From the NCBI GenBank assembly GCA_019722365.1, contig JADFUC010001925.1, forward strand, positions 806,001-870,000: a DNA stretch of 64,000 bases. The letters run 5' to 3'. The translations under genes and the position numbers were made by a program. Below the pieces are notes generated by a model. That model did no database searches and was not told the DNA's origin. It was given only the letters and a program-made list of their open reading frames with translations. The first letter of the stretch is position 1; each line of letters begins with the position of its first letter. Below, piece by piece: positions 50,823 to 62,099 of this stretch. The DNA comes from Lithospermum erythrorhizon (lineage: Eukaryota > Streptophyta > Magnoliopsida > Boraginales > Boraginaceae).

Positions 50823-51157
50823 CGAAGAAGTCTGCATTCATGCACATTGCAACGCAGCTCATGACATGTCCGTGAGTCGCTTTGAGTCTTCTCCATATTA
50901 TTAGGAAAGTTGTTTATGTCAATAACCTATCTTATCTCATTAAGAGTCGCTGAAGTCTATTAGTTAGTTAGCTATTTCCATGAAGTTGTTATCTTATAGG
51001 TAGGCTATCTTTCAGCTTATTAGTTAGTGCATTTGTAATCTCTGGAGGCTATATAAAGCCACTGAATGAATCAATAAACGAGAAAGTTTCTTCCAAGCAT
51101 TTGAGTACGTTACTAAGTTCTTTCTGCGCGCAACTGCTGAGCCTTTGATCGCTAACA
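50823..51157 (+). repeat. 3' LTR of the Copia element
   Basis: It matches the 5' LTR in long perfect blocks (about 85 bases around 'TTAGTTAGTTAGCTATTTCC' with one mismatch). These are separated by short clusters of multi-base differences. It starts CGAAGAAG (T to C at the first base) and ends ATCGCTAACA. Confidence 0.85.
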
Positions 51158-53640
51158 TTATCAACGGGTCAGAGCGTTATTTAGATTGAAACTTCATTGA
51201 ATTTTTCGTTCATCTGTTAATGTTTGTTGTACTTATTTAGATGTGAAATTTTATTGAAAAAGAAAGCAGTCTTTTTGGCTGTTTAAATTATGAACGATTG
51301 AAGCTTTACTGAATTTTTGTTTGCAGAATAGATTGGTTTTGAAGTGGAAAAGAGTCTCGTTTACTGTAAACTGCTCTTCAATAACTTTCATATTTCATTA
51401 ATTGAACATTTTAATTTGATTTGTTTCTCAACATCCATATTTATGCAGGTTTGTGTACAAGATATGATACTGAGCATGCTAAATCACTAAGGTTTGAAGA
51501 TTTTCGTTCATCTATGTTCATGCTATAATTTTCATATATTTTCTTTAATTTAATATTTTTCTCAATCTCCATATTTATGAGGTTTGTGGATAAATATGAT
51601 ACTAAGGGTGCTAAAATTACTAAGGTTTGAAGCTTTATGTTCATCTATGTTCAAGGCTTCAAGATATGGATTTATAAGAGGCAACGGTGTACAGGCAGCC
51701 ATATAAGAAGTTAATGATATAGTTGCATGAAGGTTAGTGAGCTAATTGCATATTAATCAAGTAACAATATTTTCTAGCTTGAATTTGAAGAAGTTATCAG
51801 TTTTGTGAACAAGATAAAGGTAAATCTGTATTGATCAGTTAAACTTAATTTACTTATGGATTGCCATGTAATTTTGATAAAGTATGACAACCATGTATTT
51901 GACGCTTTTCTACCAGACACGTTTTCAAGACGGTGACCATGTTTATAAATCTTTCTTGGATATCTTTCAAACAATACAAGGGCATCACTGAGATCTGCCA
52001 GGACGTATTTGATATGTCTTCCTTAATATGAACTGTTTTGGTTCAAGTGAATTATATAACTTGTGGCTATATTGATCGTGGATTTCTTTATTTATCACTG
52101 TAAATGGCTGACACCTTTGCCACCACGTCAACCTCACTTTCTGCCTTTGCCCGACATTCTTTTCATTGTTATGATGAGCGAAACTCTGCTGTGACACCCG
52201 CTCTACGCCAGCCACATATAGACAAGGTATTCTAGTTCTCTTGTTTTAAGATTGTTCTACGGTTATGTGTTGTTCTCATTACTCACCAGATGAGTTTATT
52301 GATTACTCAGTTGTTTTTGGGTGCTTCTGATTGTTTTTTTTTTCCCCTTTTTCAGATGGGTTTCTTGCTGGATACATGAGCAAGAGTATGTAACAATCTC
52401 TCTATCCTTCCCATGACTAAATTTTAGTTTTAATTGTGTTTATGAGAAATTGTATATGATGATCTCTTTATCTTGCTATTTAACTTCCAAACTGTCTGCT
52501 GACATAAACTTCGTGATAACTTTTTCATTCAGTCTCCCATTCCAAGAGCAAGCCAGAAGTTTAGGCCAAATTCTTAATGACCATTGGGTATCCGTTACAT
52601 TTGGAAGTGAAGACTACTCATGTAAGCAGATGTGCTGAAATCAGTATGAAAAAAGTCTGTTGAGATGACAAGATGACAAGTGATCATTAACTTAATGCTT
52701 GTTCTCACACTCTTCCAATTCTTATAATAGTATTTTGAATGTCGAGCCTTAAAATATCTTGATATCATATGTCAACTCTGATTTAATAGAGTTGAAGGTT
52801 GTATTATGGCTGGCTATATATTTTCAATTTAATATTTATGTCTTCCGTTTTGAGTATGTTTGTGCCAATGTTTAGATTTGAGCTGACATGATATGGGGAG
52901 TGTGTGAGTGATACTGCAAAGCGTGCAGAGGAACTGTTAAACAATATATAAATAACAATTCAATTGGTGTAGATATGCTCAACCACATTGAAGATCACTT
53001 TTCAAGTTTTTTCTATCTTAGCTTTGGTGCTAGAACATATTCCATTACTTATTCATTATGCTTAAACCAAATATGGTTAAGTGATAGGTATCCTGATTTC
53101 TCAATCTTTTCATTTGCAGCCCTGAATTTGAGATGCATTGAATGCCACTTTGGTGATCATGGTCTCGATATGTTGGACATCATGCAAAAGAATTTGTTGC
53201 TTACTCTATCTATTATATTGACCTCGCATAAAGCAGAATAAGATGAGTGGACCAAATGTCGTCAAGAGTTCAACAAAGTTTGAGTTGATATTTATGCGAA
53301 GAACCATTACAAGTCCCATAATCATCATAGCTTCTACGTTAAGCAACAAGATTCAAAGATTCTGAGCACAAAGTGCGAGTCAGGAACTTATCTCTGATCT
53401 TACTTAGAACTCAATGAACCCCTTTCTTTCCTTGGTACACTTTTTGTGTGGATGTTACGAATTACTATATCGTGTACAAATATTTGGAAGTACTTCTGAT
53501 TGTCCTCTTGCAATATTTATATTTTGATAAATACACCGCTATCAGTTGACTTTCTTCTAACATCGATTAAATTCTACACATTGTGCTTAGTACCACTATC
53601 GAGTGAACATAATGTGATATCCGCAATCGCTGGGCAATGC
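51158..53640 (+). pseudogene. Unrecognised gene-like region with possible small exons
   Basis: A 41-codon segment 52104-52226 begins ATG, contains TPALRQPHIDK, has an N-terminal part rich in Ser, Thr and Arg and lacking acidic residues after residue 3, and ends at a good donor (AAG|GTATTC). The next acceptor, after a long pyrimidine tract (52335-52357, TTTTTCAG), opens ATGGGTTTCTTGCTGG but meets a TGA after seven codons; another frame there reads DGFLAGYMSKS. Further open segments follow at 52530-52637 ([14 protein letters not shown]) and 53121-53241 ([17 protein letters not shown]). A 100-bp imperfect duplication lies at about 51430-51655. No family was recognised; it could be a decayed gene whose 5' part lies left of the Copia insertion. 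Confidence 0.3.
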
Positions 53641-53879
53641 TAACCAGTATAATACTAAAGGATCAAGACTAATTGGACCAAGCCGAACATGTTCGAATAG
53701 TTCGCCTGTCTCGACGCATCAAATCTAATTTGAACGCTCAAGCCTGCTCATACATACCGAATCGAGCTTCGAATCGAACTATTTCGATATGATTCTGGGG
53801 TCGAAATGTGAATTTAAAAATACGTCAACGAGCGAACAAAATAAAATACGATCTCGAAGTCTAAATGAGCCAAAAATAT

Positions 53880-56640
53880 TATTTTTTCTATACTTTTAGA
53901 TTTCTTACGCTTTCTAAGCATCACCATTTTCCATGCTTTTTGTGATTTATCGCCAGCTTTTAAGTTAATATCATTTTTCATGTTTTGGTATTTTTTCAGT
54001 AGCTTAATAATACAATTTTTATATATTTTAGTATTTCTTATTAGTTTAATAATACAATTTACATATGTTTTTGGTATTTCTCAGTAGCTTAAGATTATCA
54101 TTTTCATATATTTTTGATATTTCTAAGTAGGTTAATAATATAATATTCATATATTTTTTGGTATTTCTCAATAGCTAAAGAATACCATTTTTCCAATGCC
54201 AGATTTCTCAATAGCTTAAGAATACAATTTTTCTATGCTTTTGGTATTTCTTAATAGTTTAAGAATATCATTTTCATATGTTTTGTATTTCTCAATAGCT
54301 TAATAATAACATTTTCATATATTTGTGGTATTTCTCAATAGCTTAATAATATCATTTCCATATGTTTTAGGTACTCCATTTTCTAGTAGCTTAATAATAT
54401 TATTTTCTTATGCTTTTGGTATTTCTTAATAGTTTAAGAATACCATTTTCATTTCTTTTCATTTATTTTTTGAATTTCTCAATAGCTTAATTATACCATT
54501 TTCATATATTTTTGGTATTTCTCAATAGCTTAATAATACTATTTTCATATATTTTTGGTATTTCCCAATTGCTTAATAATATCAATTCCATATGTTTTTT
54601 GTATTTCTTAGTAGCTTAATAATACTATTTTTCTATGCTTTTGGTATTTCTTAATAGTTTAAAAATACTATTTTCATATATTTTTGGTATTTTTCAATAG
54701 CTTAAGAATATCATTTTCTTACGCTTTTATTTTTGGTATTTCTCAATAGTTTAAACCATTTTCTTATGTTTTTGTTATTTCTCAATAGCTTAATAATACC
54801 ATTTTCTATACGCTTTTGCATTTCTCGTTAGCTTTGCTAATACCATTTTCCTATACTTTTGGTATTTCTCAATAGATTAAAAATATCATTTTTATATATT
54901 TGTTGTATTTCTCAATAGGTTAATAATATCATTTCCATATGTTTTCGGTCATTCTCAGTTGCTTAATAATACTATTTTTCTATATTTTTGGTATTTCTTA
55001 ATAGTTTAAGAATACCATTTTTCTATGCTTTTGGTATTTGTCAGCAGTTTAAGAATATCATTTTACATGTTTTGGTATTTTTCCAGTAGGTTAAGAATAC
55101 AATATTTATATGTTTTTGGTATTTCTTATTAGTTTAAGAATATTATTTTTATATATTTTTGTTATTTCTCAATACCTTAATAATATCATTTTCTATATAA
55201 TTTGATATTTCTAAGTAGATCAATAATATAATATTCATGTTTTTGGTAATTTTGATATTTCTAAGTAGGTTAATAATATAATATCTATATGTTTTTGGTA
55301 TTTCAAGAGCTGTGTTAATACCATTTTTCCATGTTTTTGTATTTCTCAATAGCTTAAGAATACAATTTTTCTATGCTTTTGATATTTCACAATAGTTTAA
55401 GAATATCATTTTTTTTTTATGTCTCAATAGCTTAATAATATAATTTTCATATATTTTTGGTATTTCTCAATAGCTTAATAATATAATTTCCATATGTTTT
55501 AGGTATTTCTCAGTAGCTTAATAATACTATTTTCCTATGCTTTTCGTATTTCCTAATAGTTTAAGAATACTATTTTCATATATTTTGATATTTTCGAGAA
55601 GCCAAAAATACCTACTTCTATGCTTTCGTATTTCAATAGTTTAAGAATACCATTTTCATTTGTTTTCGGTATTTCTAAATAGCTTAAGAATACCGCTTTC
55701 CTATGTTTTTGGTATTTCTCAATAGTTTAATATTATCGTTTTCGTATGTTTTCTGTATTTCCCAATAGCTTAATAATACCATTGGTATATATTTTTTGTA
55801 TTTCTCAATAACTTAATAATATCATTTTCATATATTTTTGGTATTTCTCAATTCCTTAATAATACTATTTTCTTATGCTTTTGGTAGTTCTTAATAGTTT
55901 AAGAATACCATTTTCATTATGTTTTGGTATTTGTGAACAGTTTAAGAATATCATTTTACATGTTTTGGTATTTTTTAGTAGCTTAAGAATACCATTTTCA
56001 TATATTTTTCGGTACTTCTTATTAGTTTAAGACATCATTATATGTTTTGGTATTTCTAATACCAAGTTAATACAATTTTCATATCTTTTCTAGATTTCAC
56101 TAGGTTAATAATATAATTTTCATATGTTTTTTTGCATTTCAAGAATAAGAATATCATTTTTATATATTTTTTGAATTTCTCAATAAATTAAGAATAATTC
56201 TTCCTATGCTTTTGTATTTCAATAATTTAAGAATATCACTTTCATATATTTTTTCAGATTTAATAAATTAATAATACCATTTTCACATATTATATTTTTG
56301 GTATTTCAATAGCTTAATAATATAATTTCCATATGTTTTGTGTATTTCAAGAGCTTAATAATACTATTTTCTATGCCTTTTGATATTTCCTAATAGCTTT
56401 TAAGAATACTATTTTCATATTTTGTTATTTGTAGTAGCTCAAAATACCACTTCCTAAGCTTTTTGGTATTTTTCGTTAGCTTTAAGAATATCATTTTCAT
56501 TCGATTTTAACATTTTTCATCACTTTAAATATCACCTCTCTTTATACGTTTTGCTTTTTCTAGCTTTGTATTACCATTTATATATTTTTGTATTTATCAA
56601 GAGTTTTTAATATCATTTTTATATGTTTTGTGATTTCAAG
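53880..56640. repeat. Large degenerate tandem array, about 43-bp unit
   Basis: About 2.75 kb contains roughly 60 head-to-tail copies of a unit built as ATTTCTCAATAGCTTAATAA + TATCATTTTCATATGTTTTT + GGT. Units vary mainly in C[TC]ATGC versus ATATGT, AGTAGC versus AATAGC, and small deletions. No open frame is conserved. The array passes directly into a second array of different sequence at 56640. Confidence 0.9.
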
Positions 56641-57480
56641 AATGAGAATATTTTCCGGCCCATTTCGCCTGCATCATATTTGATGTTCCGCCCAAATAAT
56701 ATTTTGGTCCTTTCACCCCACCATAGTTTAGGGCCTATTCGACCCGAGACCAATTTTCGGGTAACTGACCCTGGCCATACTTTGTCCATTTCGAATCTTG
56801 GCATCTTTATTTTCGAATTCGCTTTCAATCTCTAATACCATATCACTTTGACCCGGTCCCATATTTTCACCAAGCTACTTAAGATTATACTTTGGGTCCT
56901 CTCCCGGGGATCATATTTTCAACCCATTTTGATCAAAAACCATATTTTCGACTCCGCTCGCATCGTGACTATATTTTAGCCCTTTTTCGACTTGGCATTC
57001 ATATTTTCGGTCTGCTTCGACACGATACCATATTTTTTGCCCGTTTCTCTAAGATCATACTCTTCATTCCTGATCATATTTTCAACCCACTTCACTGGTG
57101 ACCATATTTTCGCCTGCTTCGGCCCTGGGACCATATTTTCGACTTGATTCGGATGAAAACCATTTTTTTCGCCTCAAGTTAGACCTCTCTTTACTATGGG
57201 CCGCCTGCTTTCAATAACAACGTAGGTTATATTTAGGTCCGTTTCGAGCCGACCATATTTTCGCCCATTTTCACCTAACCATATTTCCTACTGCTTTGGC
57301 TGCAGTGACCACATATTTTCACCCGGACCGTATTTTTTTCCCTTTCAACCTGATATCATATTTTTGTAGGTTTCAAATTCTAAGTACATTTATACTTTCT
57401 GGCCATTCCTCCCAGGGATCACATTTTCAACCCGTTTCGATCAAGGGCCATATTTTCGACCATAGATCAAACTAAACATC
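56640..57480. repeat. Second tandem array, about 27-32 bp unit (GACCATATTTTCG)
   Basis: About 25-30 diverged units share the core [GA]CCATATTTTCG[GAC]CC followed by a TTCGACC-like half. The GC content is higher than in the preceding array. A short inverted relative is at 42660-42880. Confidence 0.85.
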
Positions 57481-59100
57481 TTTAGTAGTGGCGCTTGAAC
57501 TTTCTTAGAAATATTGGCTCGAAAAACTCATTTTAGTTTTTGGGCACCTGAACTTTTTGGGAATTTTCCCTCTGAAAAATAAATATTTTTAATATGACTA
57601 ACTTGCCCCTAGGTGAAGAACCATTTAGAAGTTAAATGGAAGTCAACAACTCTAAAAGACGATTTTGAAAAGCTTCGCGCTACTAAAACGCACTTTCTAA
57701 ATGCCTACCCGAAAGGCTGAAATGCTCAGTCATTTATTCGAAAATTCAAAAAATCGTGCTCATTTAAATCAAGCCTAGTTTCTTCTCATCATACATAAGG
57801 AATTGGCCTTTTCGTACGACAAGGATAAATGCATAAGCGTTTAGATGCACCAGATTCAGTTTAACTTAGATTAAAACCCTCCTTATTTATCAGGAAAACC
57901 TCCTTAATTCTAGGATCCTCGATATTTATTTTAATATTGTGCAGTAGGTTAATAAGGTCCAAAATCATTGACAAGATTATGTATTTTAACTCAAATAAAC
58001 TTTCACTATAGACGTTTTACATCATCAAACCTATCACAAATGTTATTTATTTCACTCTCAGATCAATCACGAAATACATACGACTATTTGACAATACCTT
58101 TCAAAATACAACGTGTGTTAAGCCATTTTTTTTATTAACGTAGGCTTGGTGATCGACTTGAAATGAAATAAACATTGTGATCAAAATAGGGGAAAAACAT
58201 AGGTGATAATTTTAACCTTTTATCCTTATAATACATTCTGTAATAATGAATTTAATTTTCATCCACAAAAAAAAAAGATTCAAATTTTGTGTTACAAAAT
58301 GTTTACAAAATAATTAGTGTATAATATATACATGGTACATATCAATTAACATTACACAGGGACTTTTTAAGGCACTACTTTCTTATTACCTATCTTTTTT
58401 TTACATCACCTATTTGTTCTTGCACAGTTGCACACAAGAAGTCATCACACATAGCCGATTAGCCGACACCAAATTTTAGTCAACTTAGCCATGTATCGAA
58501 CGCTCCCTGAAAGTGACTAAAGTTTTACCATTTACCAAACGGAACATTTGATAGAGGAAGAATCCAGAACAAAAAACAACTCATTAGGTATACCTAAGCT
58601 TCTACTATCCATCATTCATCACATGGAATAATGTCCCTTTATGATTTTTCTTGAATTAAACAGGATACAAGAAAAGACACATCCCAACTTATAATACATG
58701 AACCATATTATTAGGACTAATACATATAGATGGATAGAAACAACTCACACATGTTATAATAATATGCAGGAATTTAAAGTAATATATAATATCTAGTATC
58801 ACTACTAGAAAATGAAAGAAAGTGACAACCAATAATAATAACCCTCCACCTGCATACTCCATTTGACTATTCTGGTGTGAAACAATTATTGCCAACTCTA
58901 GTGGAACAAGAAAAATATAATAGAACTATCATAATGTTACAATTTCAACAATTAAGATTACAATTTTGCTATCTATCTGGCTTATATGTTTATTTCATTG
59001 GCAAATTGTACAAAGCATTCACCTATGCATAATGTTTTCATTAATATAGTGACAAAAGTACTCCGTATCCTATAACAATATTCTTGACAATTATAATTTA
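57481..59100. other. Intergenic, no recognised gene; CACTA-like terminus at 58800
   Basis: AT-rich sequence downstream of the NHL1-like gene. CACTACTAGAAAATG at 58800 matches the CACTA terminal consensus, but no partner end or body was found. The right part may include 3' UTR of the NHL1-like gene. Confidence 0.4.
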
Positions 59101-59104
59101 CTCA

Positions 59105-59425
59105 TCCATCCGTTTTTAAAAGATTGTCCACTTTTGATTTTTTAACTTTTTAATAATTGAACTTTGACTATAAATATTTTTGTTATATTAGATAATATTT
59201 CCGATAAAATATATCAAATTTAGTTAATTCTAAAACGAGTTTTTATTGATATTTTCATCAAATATTATATTTGAAATGTATTTTTTATTGATATATTTTT
59301 CATAAAATATTATATTTTTCATCAAATATTATAAAACACAAAGAAAAATATATACGGTCAAAAATTCAACTATTAAAAAATCAAAAAGCTTAAAAACGGG
59401 AAATTAAAAAGAAGGAGCATAAACA
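59105..59425. mobile_element. MITE just downstream of the NHL1-like gene
   Basis: The left end CCATCCGTTTTTAAAAG with CACTTTTGATTTTTTAAC is mirrored by the right end (reverse complement) CTCCTTCTTTTTAATTTCCC and TTTTTGATTTTTTAATAG. This gives imperfect inverted repeats of about 40 bp around an AT-rich centre. It ends about 25 bp from the stop codon of the gene, so it sits within the likely 3' UTR. Confidence 0.65.
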
Positions 59426-59450
59426 TGAACTAAAAGATGTAACCTCTTGA

Positions 59451-60078
59451 TCAAACACTGACTGAGCACTTTTGTTGGAGCTGAAACTTGATTGCAGTAC
59501 CCGCAAATAATCCGTTATTATTTTTATTACCAAAAGGTATATAAGCAGGACATGTAACATGTAAATGATAACGTCCTGTAACAATTGTCCCAACTTTCCA
59601 TTTAACCCTCCCATCAATCTTGATCATTAACCACACAGAGCCACTTGATTGATCGGAATTAAGAGCCGGACCATTGTAAGGTGCAATTGGAACATTGTTA
59701 CCAACAACAAAAGGTGACCAAACGTTAGTGTCTTTGTGACCTTGGTAGGCTGGTGGAATAGTAGTATAATATGTGATTTGTTGACTATGGTAAGTTGCAT
59801 ATATGTGAAGTTTGTCATAATATATGCCGATTTTGCTATTTGGGTTACGAGAAAATAGTGTAACTTGCATTTGTGAGGAGAGGAGATTGGGTGCTGAGAC
59901 GTTGAAGTTGTAGATGGTGGCGTCTTGGAGGATGAAGCGTGGTTTCTTGGGTTGAAGAATTGCCCATACTAGGAGGATTATGAATAGGCATATGAATAAG
60001 ACGATGAGAAAACCGCAAAAACCGCCTTTAGGTTTTAAGTGACGCCTGTCTTGTGGTGGCCGTGACTTTCTCAGCCAT
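59451..60078 (-). CDS. NDR1/HIN1-like protein (NHL1/NHL12 clade), apparent +1 frameshift at codon 5
   Basis: This is a single-exon LEA-2 family membrane protein. The likely start is the ATG at 60078-60076 (MAEK...). After codon 4 one extra base (60066) shifts the frame; beyond it the frame is open to the TGA/stop at 59451. The downstream frame shows a basic, Pro-rich start (RPPQDRRHLKPKGG), a transmembrane helix (LIVLFICLFIILLVWAIL), then ILQPKKPRFILQDATIYNFN, RNPNSKIGIYYDKLH, PPAYQGHK and the end QQKCSVSV. These match the NHL1/NHL12 type, with an LEA-2 domain outside the membrane. Without the extra base the protein would be 208 residues, the usual length. A TATTTATA box lies about 140 bp upstream (about 60215). 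It is either a fresh frameshift allele or a sequence error. Confidence 0.88.
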
Positions 60079-61990
60079 GGTTAGGTGGTGGTGGGGGCGG
60101 GGAGGTTATTAGTTTTTAGGTTGGTGGGATAAATATGAGTTTCTAGCTTTAGGACAACAGAACAGAGTGTGAAGTATGAGTAATAAAGAGGAGGTGGAAG
60201 AGAAATGTTTGACTTATAAATAGACTAGTAATAAGATAGTGCACGGGAGATTTGCTGTCTATAATTTTTTGTAGAATTATAAAAGTTAGCAAAAATTATA
60301 ATAAAAAAATTAAATTATCTCAGAGAAAACTTAATCTATTTTAAAAGTATCATTTTCTAAAATCATCAAAATTATAAATAACTTGACCTATTTTAAACTT
60401 TATTATATAAAAATTCAATTTATATTCAAATAATCAAATCTTTTTTATATTATAAATTTCATTATAATCTTTATAATCAAAACTTCAGATTCTTTATCAT
60501 TTTTATTTGTTTATGGAAGTTGATATCTAATAAAAAGTTCATAATCACATGATATTATGTGTCTAAGGGTATTACTTCATCCATCCTTAAAATTTATTCG
60601 ATCACTTTCTAATTTTTGATGTGCTAATTTTTAAAATTTGACCTTCAATTTTTTTTGTTAATATACATACATGATATTAGTAAATCCTTAATATTCAAAG
60701 ACCATAATAGATTTAAAAATTCTAAGCATTGAATGGTTACATACTATAATTAATCTATTAAACCTTAAAAAAAATGAAATTACTCATTAACATTTTTGAT
60801 AAATAAGTGAATGATTATATTTTATATAAAAAAACTCCAATTTCAAATCCATTTGCTAATATTACTTTTTGCATTCATCTTACACTTAAAGGCCTCACTA
60901 ACATTGAAATATATACATGCATGGAAACATGCATCTATTTATTTTCTTTGTGAAATTTATTTGATTAAACTGAATTTAAGTATTGTAATATATTATTAAC
61001 TCCTAATTTGTTATAAAACTTGTTTATTTTATAATTTAAATTTATTTTACGATTAAATATAACTCAACTATTACAAATTGCACAAGAGATTATTCATTAC
61101 ATATCCAATATATTTTATATGGGTATAATGCAAATACCTACATCTTTATTCTTCTATATTGAAATTATTATTTATAGATATATTATAATTTTTATAGAAT
61201 ATTTATAAATATTTTAGTTTAATTTTTTTTAAATTATTAAATAAAGTATTCTAGTAGGACATTTTATGCAAAATAAAAAAGGAAAGAAACATAAAAGTGA
61301 ACTCGTATTTTTATATATGTATAGATAGATAAGCTTTTGAAAAAGAGGGAGTAGACTAGTGATTGCATGCCTAAGACTATCCATAATGATTTTTTTATTC
61401 AACAACTCACATCATCTTCTCTATTTCACCTAATAATTCAACATCCATTCTATAAAATTCAATACCCTTCAAATATATCATCATATACCCCACAACTTTT
61501 ACACGTGCCCATTTTACCACGCGCCACTACGCCTCATATCCACAATTTACCCCCACCAACCCCACTTCATAAGACCAACATGTCAAAATCTTTTTCTACC
61601 AATTTAATCCACTTGGATTAAACAAAATTTTCAACACCCCATTGTAGTAAAATAGGTGTTGAATAAATTTTCAACACCCTTATCACATTTTCGCCTTAAT
61701 ATTATTGAAAGCTATTTAATCGTAGTCTATAATATTCGAGTCATGTAAGATGGATCCATTGCAATTATGGAGTCTAATTAGTTAGATTCTTAAATTTGAA
61801 AATTTAGAATGGTTTCTTAATTTTTTAAAAATCATTTTATGACACGTTATGAAATGATATAAAACATTGAATTGTAGAAAAAAAGTGTGTATATATTCAC
61901 CAAAGTCAGAGATGGAATAAAAATAGGAGGAGCATATTTAAAAAAGAAAGAAAAGAAAACACATACGTCTATACTAATAGAGCACTACTC
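60079..61990. other. NHL1-like upstream region and AT-rich intergenic sequence
   Basis: Positions 60079-60240 hold the promoter, with a TATTTATA element. A MITE-like left end 'TTCATCCATCCTTAAAA' is at 60576 without a clear partner. The rest is AT-rich, and the open frame at 61367-61621 is low-complexity His/Pro-rich sequence without a recognised family. Confidence 0.4.
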
Positions 61991-62011
61991 TAATTAATTA
62001 ACAAATGGCGT

Positions 62012-62072
62012 TTAGAAAGTGCATGTCTAGTCAACTAAAAGCGATTAGAAAGTGCATGTCTAGTCAACTAAA
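62012..62072. repeat. 33-bp tandem duplication
   Basis: TTAGAAAGTGCATGTCTAGT followed by CAACTAAA occurs at 62012 and again at 62045 with a period of 33 bp and perfect identity in the shared part. Confidence 0.85.
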
Positions 62073-62099
62073 GGCAGGTTTTATTTAATACCCTAAATC

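Larger units (their letters stand above)
44100..51157 (+). mobile_element. Copia LTR retrotransposon, broken by frameshifts and a nested insertion
   Basis: LTRs at 44100-44440 and 50823-51157 end in TAACA. A polypurine tract AAGGGAGTAGA precedes the 3' LTR. Flanks read TTATT and TTATC, a near-perfect 5-bp target duplication. In order on the plus strand, in changing frames, are: gag (UBN2) at 44560-45110 with EFTYIV-type sequence at about 44997; a zinc-knuckle remnant (47550-47600); a degraded protease/gag-pre-integrase region (47700-48250); integrase with YFLSFIDDHVRK at about 48365; reverse transcriptase with IYQMDVKSTFLHG (about 49592-49630) and YVDD (49860-49871); and an RNase H region to about 50780. 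About 2.3 kb of unrelated DNA interrupts gag. No frame is intact, so the element is not autonomous as sequenced. Confidence 0.93.

Noticed and set aside
51158..51180. Second primer-binding site after the 3' LTR (TCAACGGGTCAGAGCG), suggesting a tandem Copia array
   Set aside because: The first bases are accounted for by the target duplication, and no further Copia coding sequence follows; the resemblance is probably accidental.
53880..57480. CRISPR-like array
   Set aside because: There are no unique spacers; units are contiguous degenerate tandem repeats in a plant nuclear genome.
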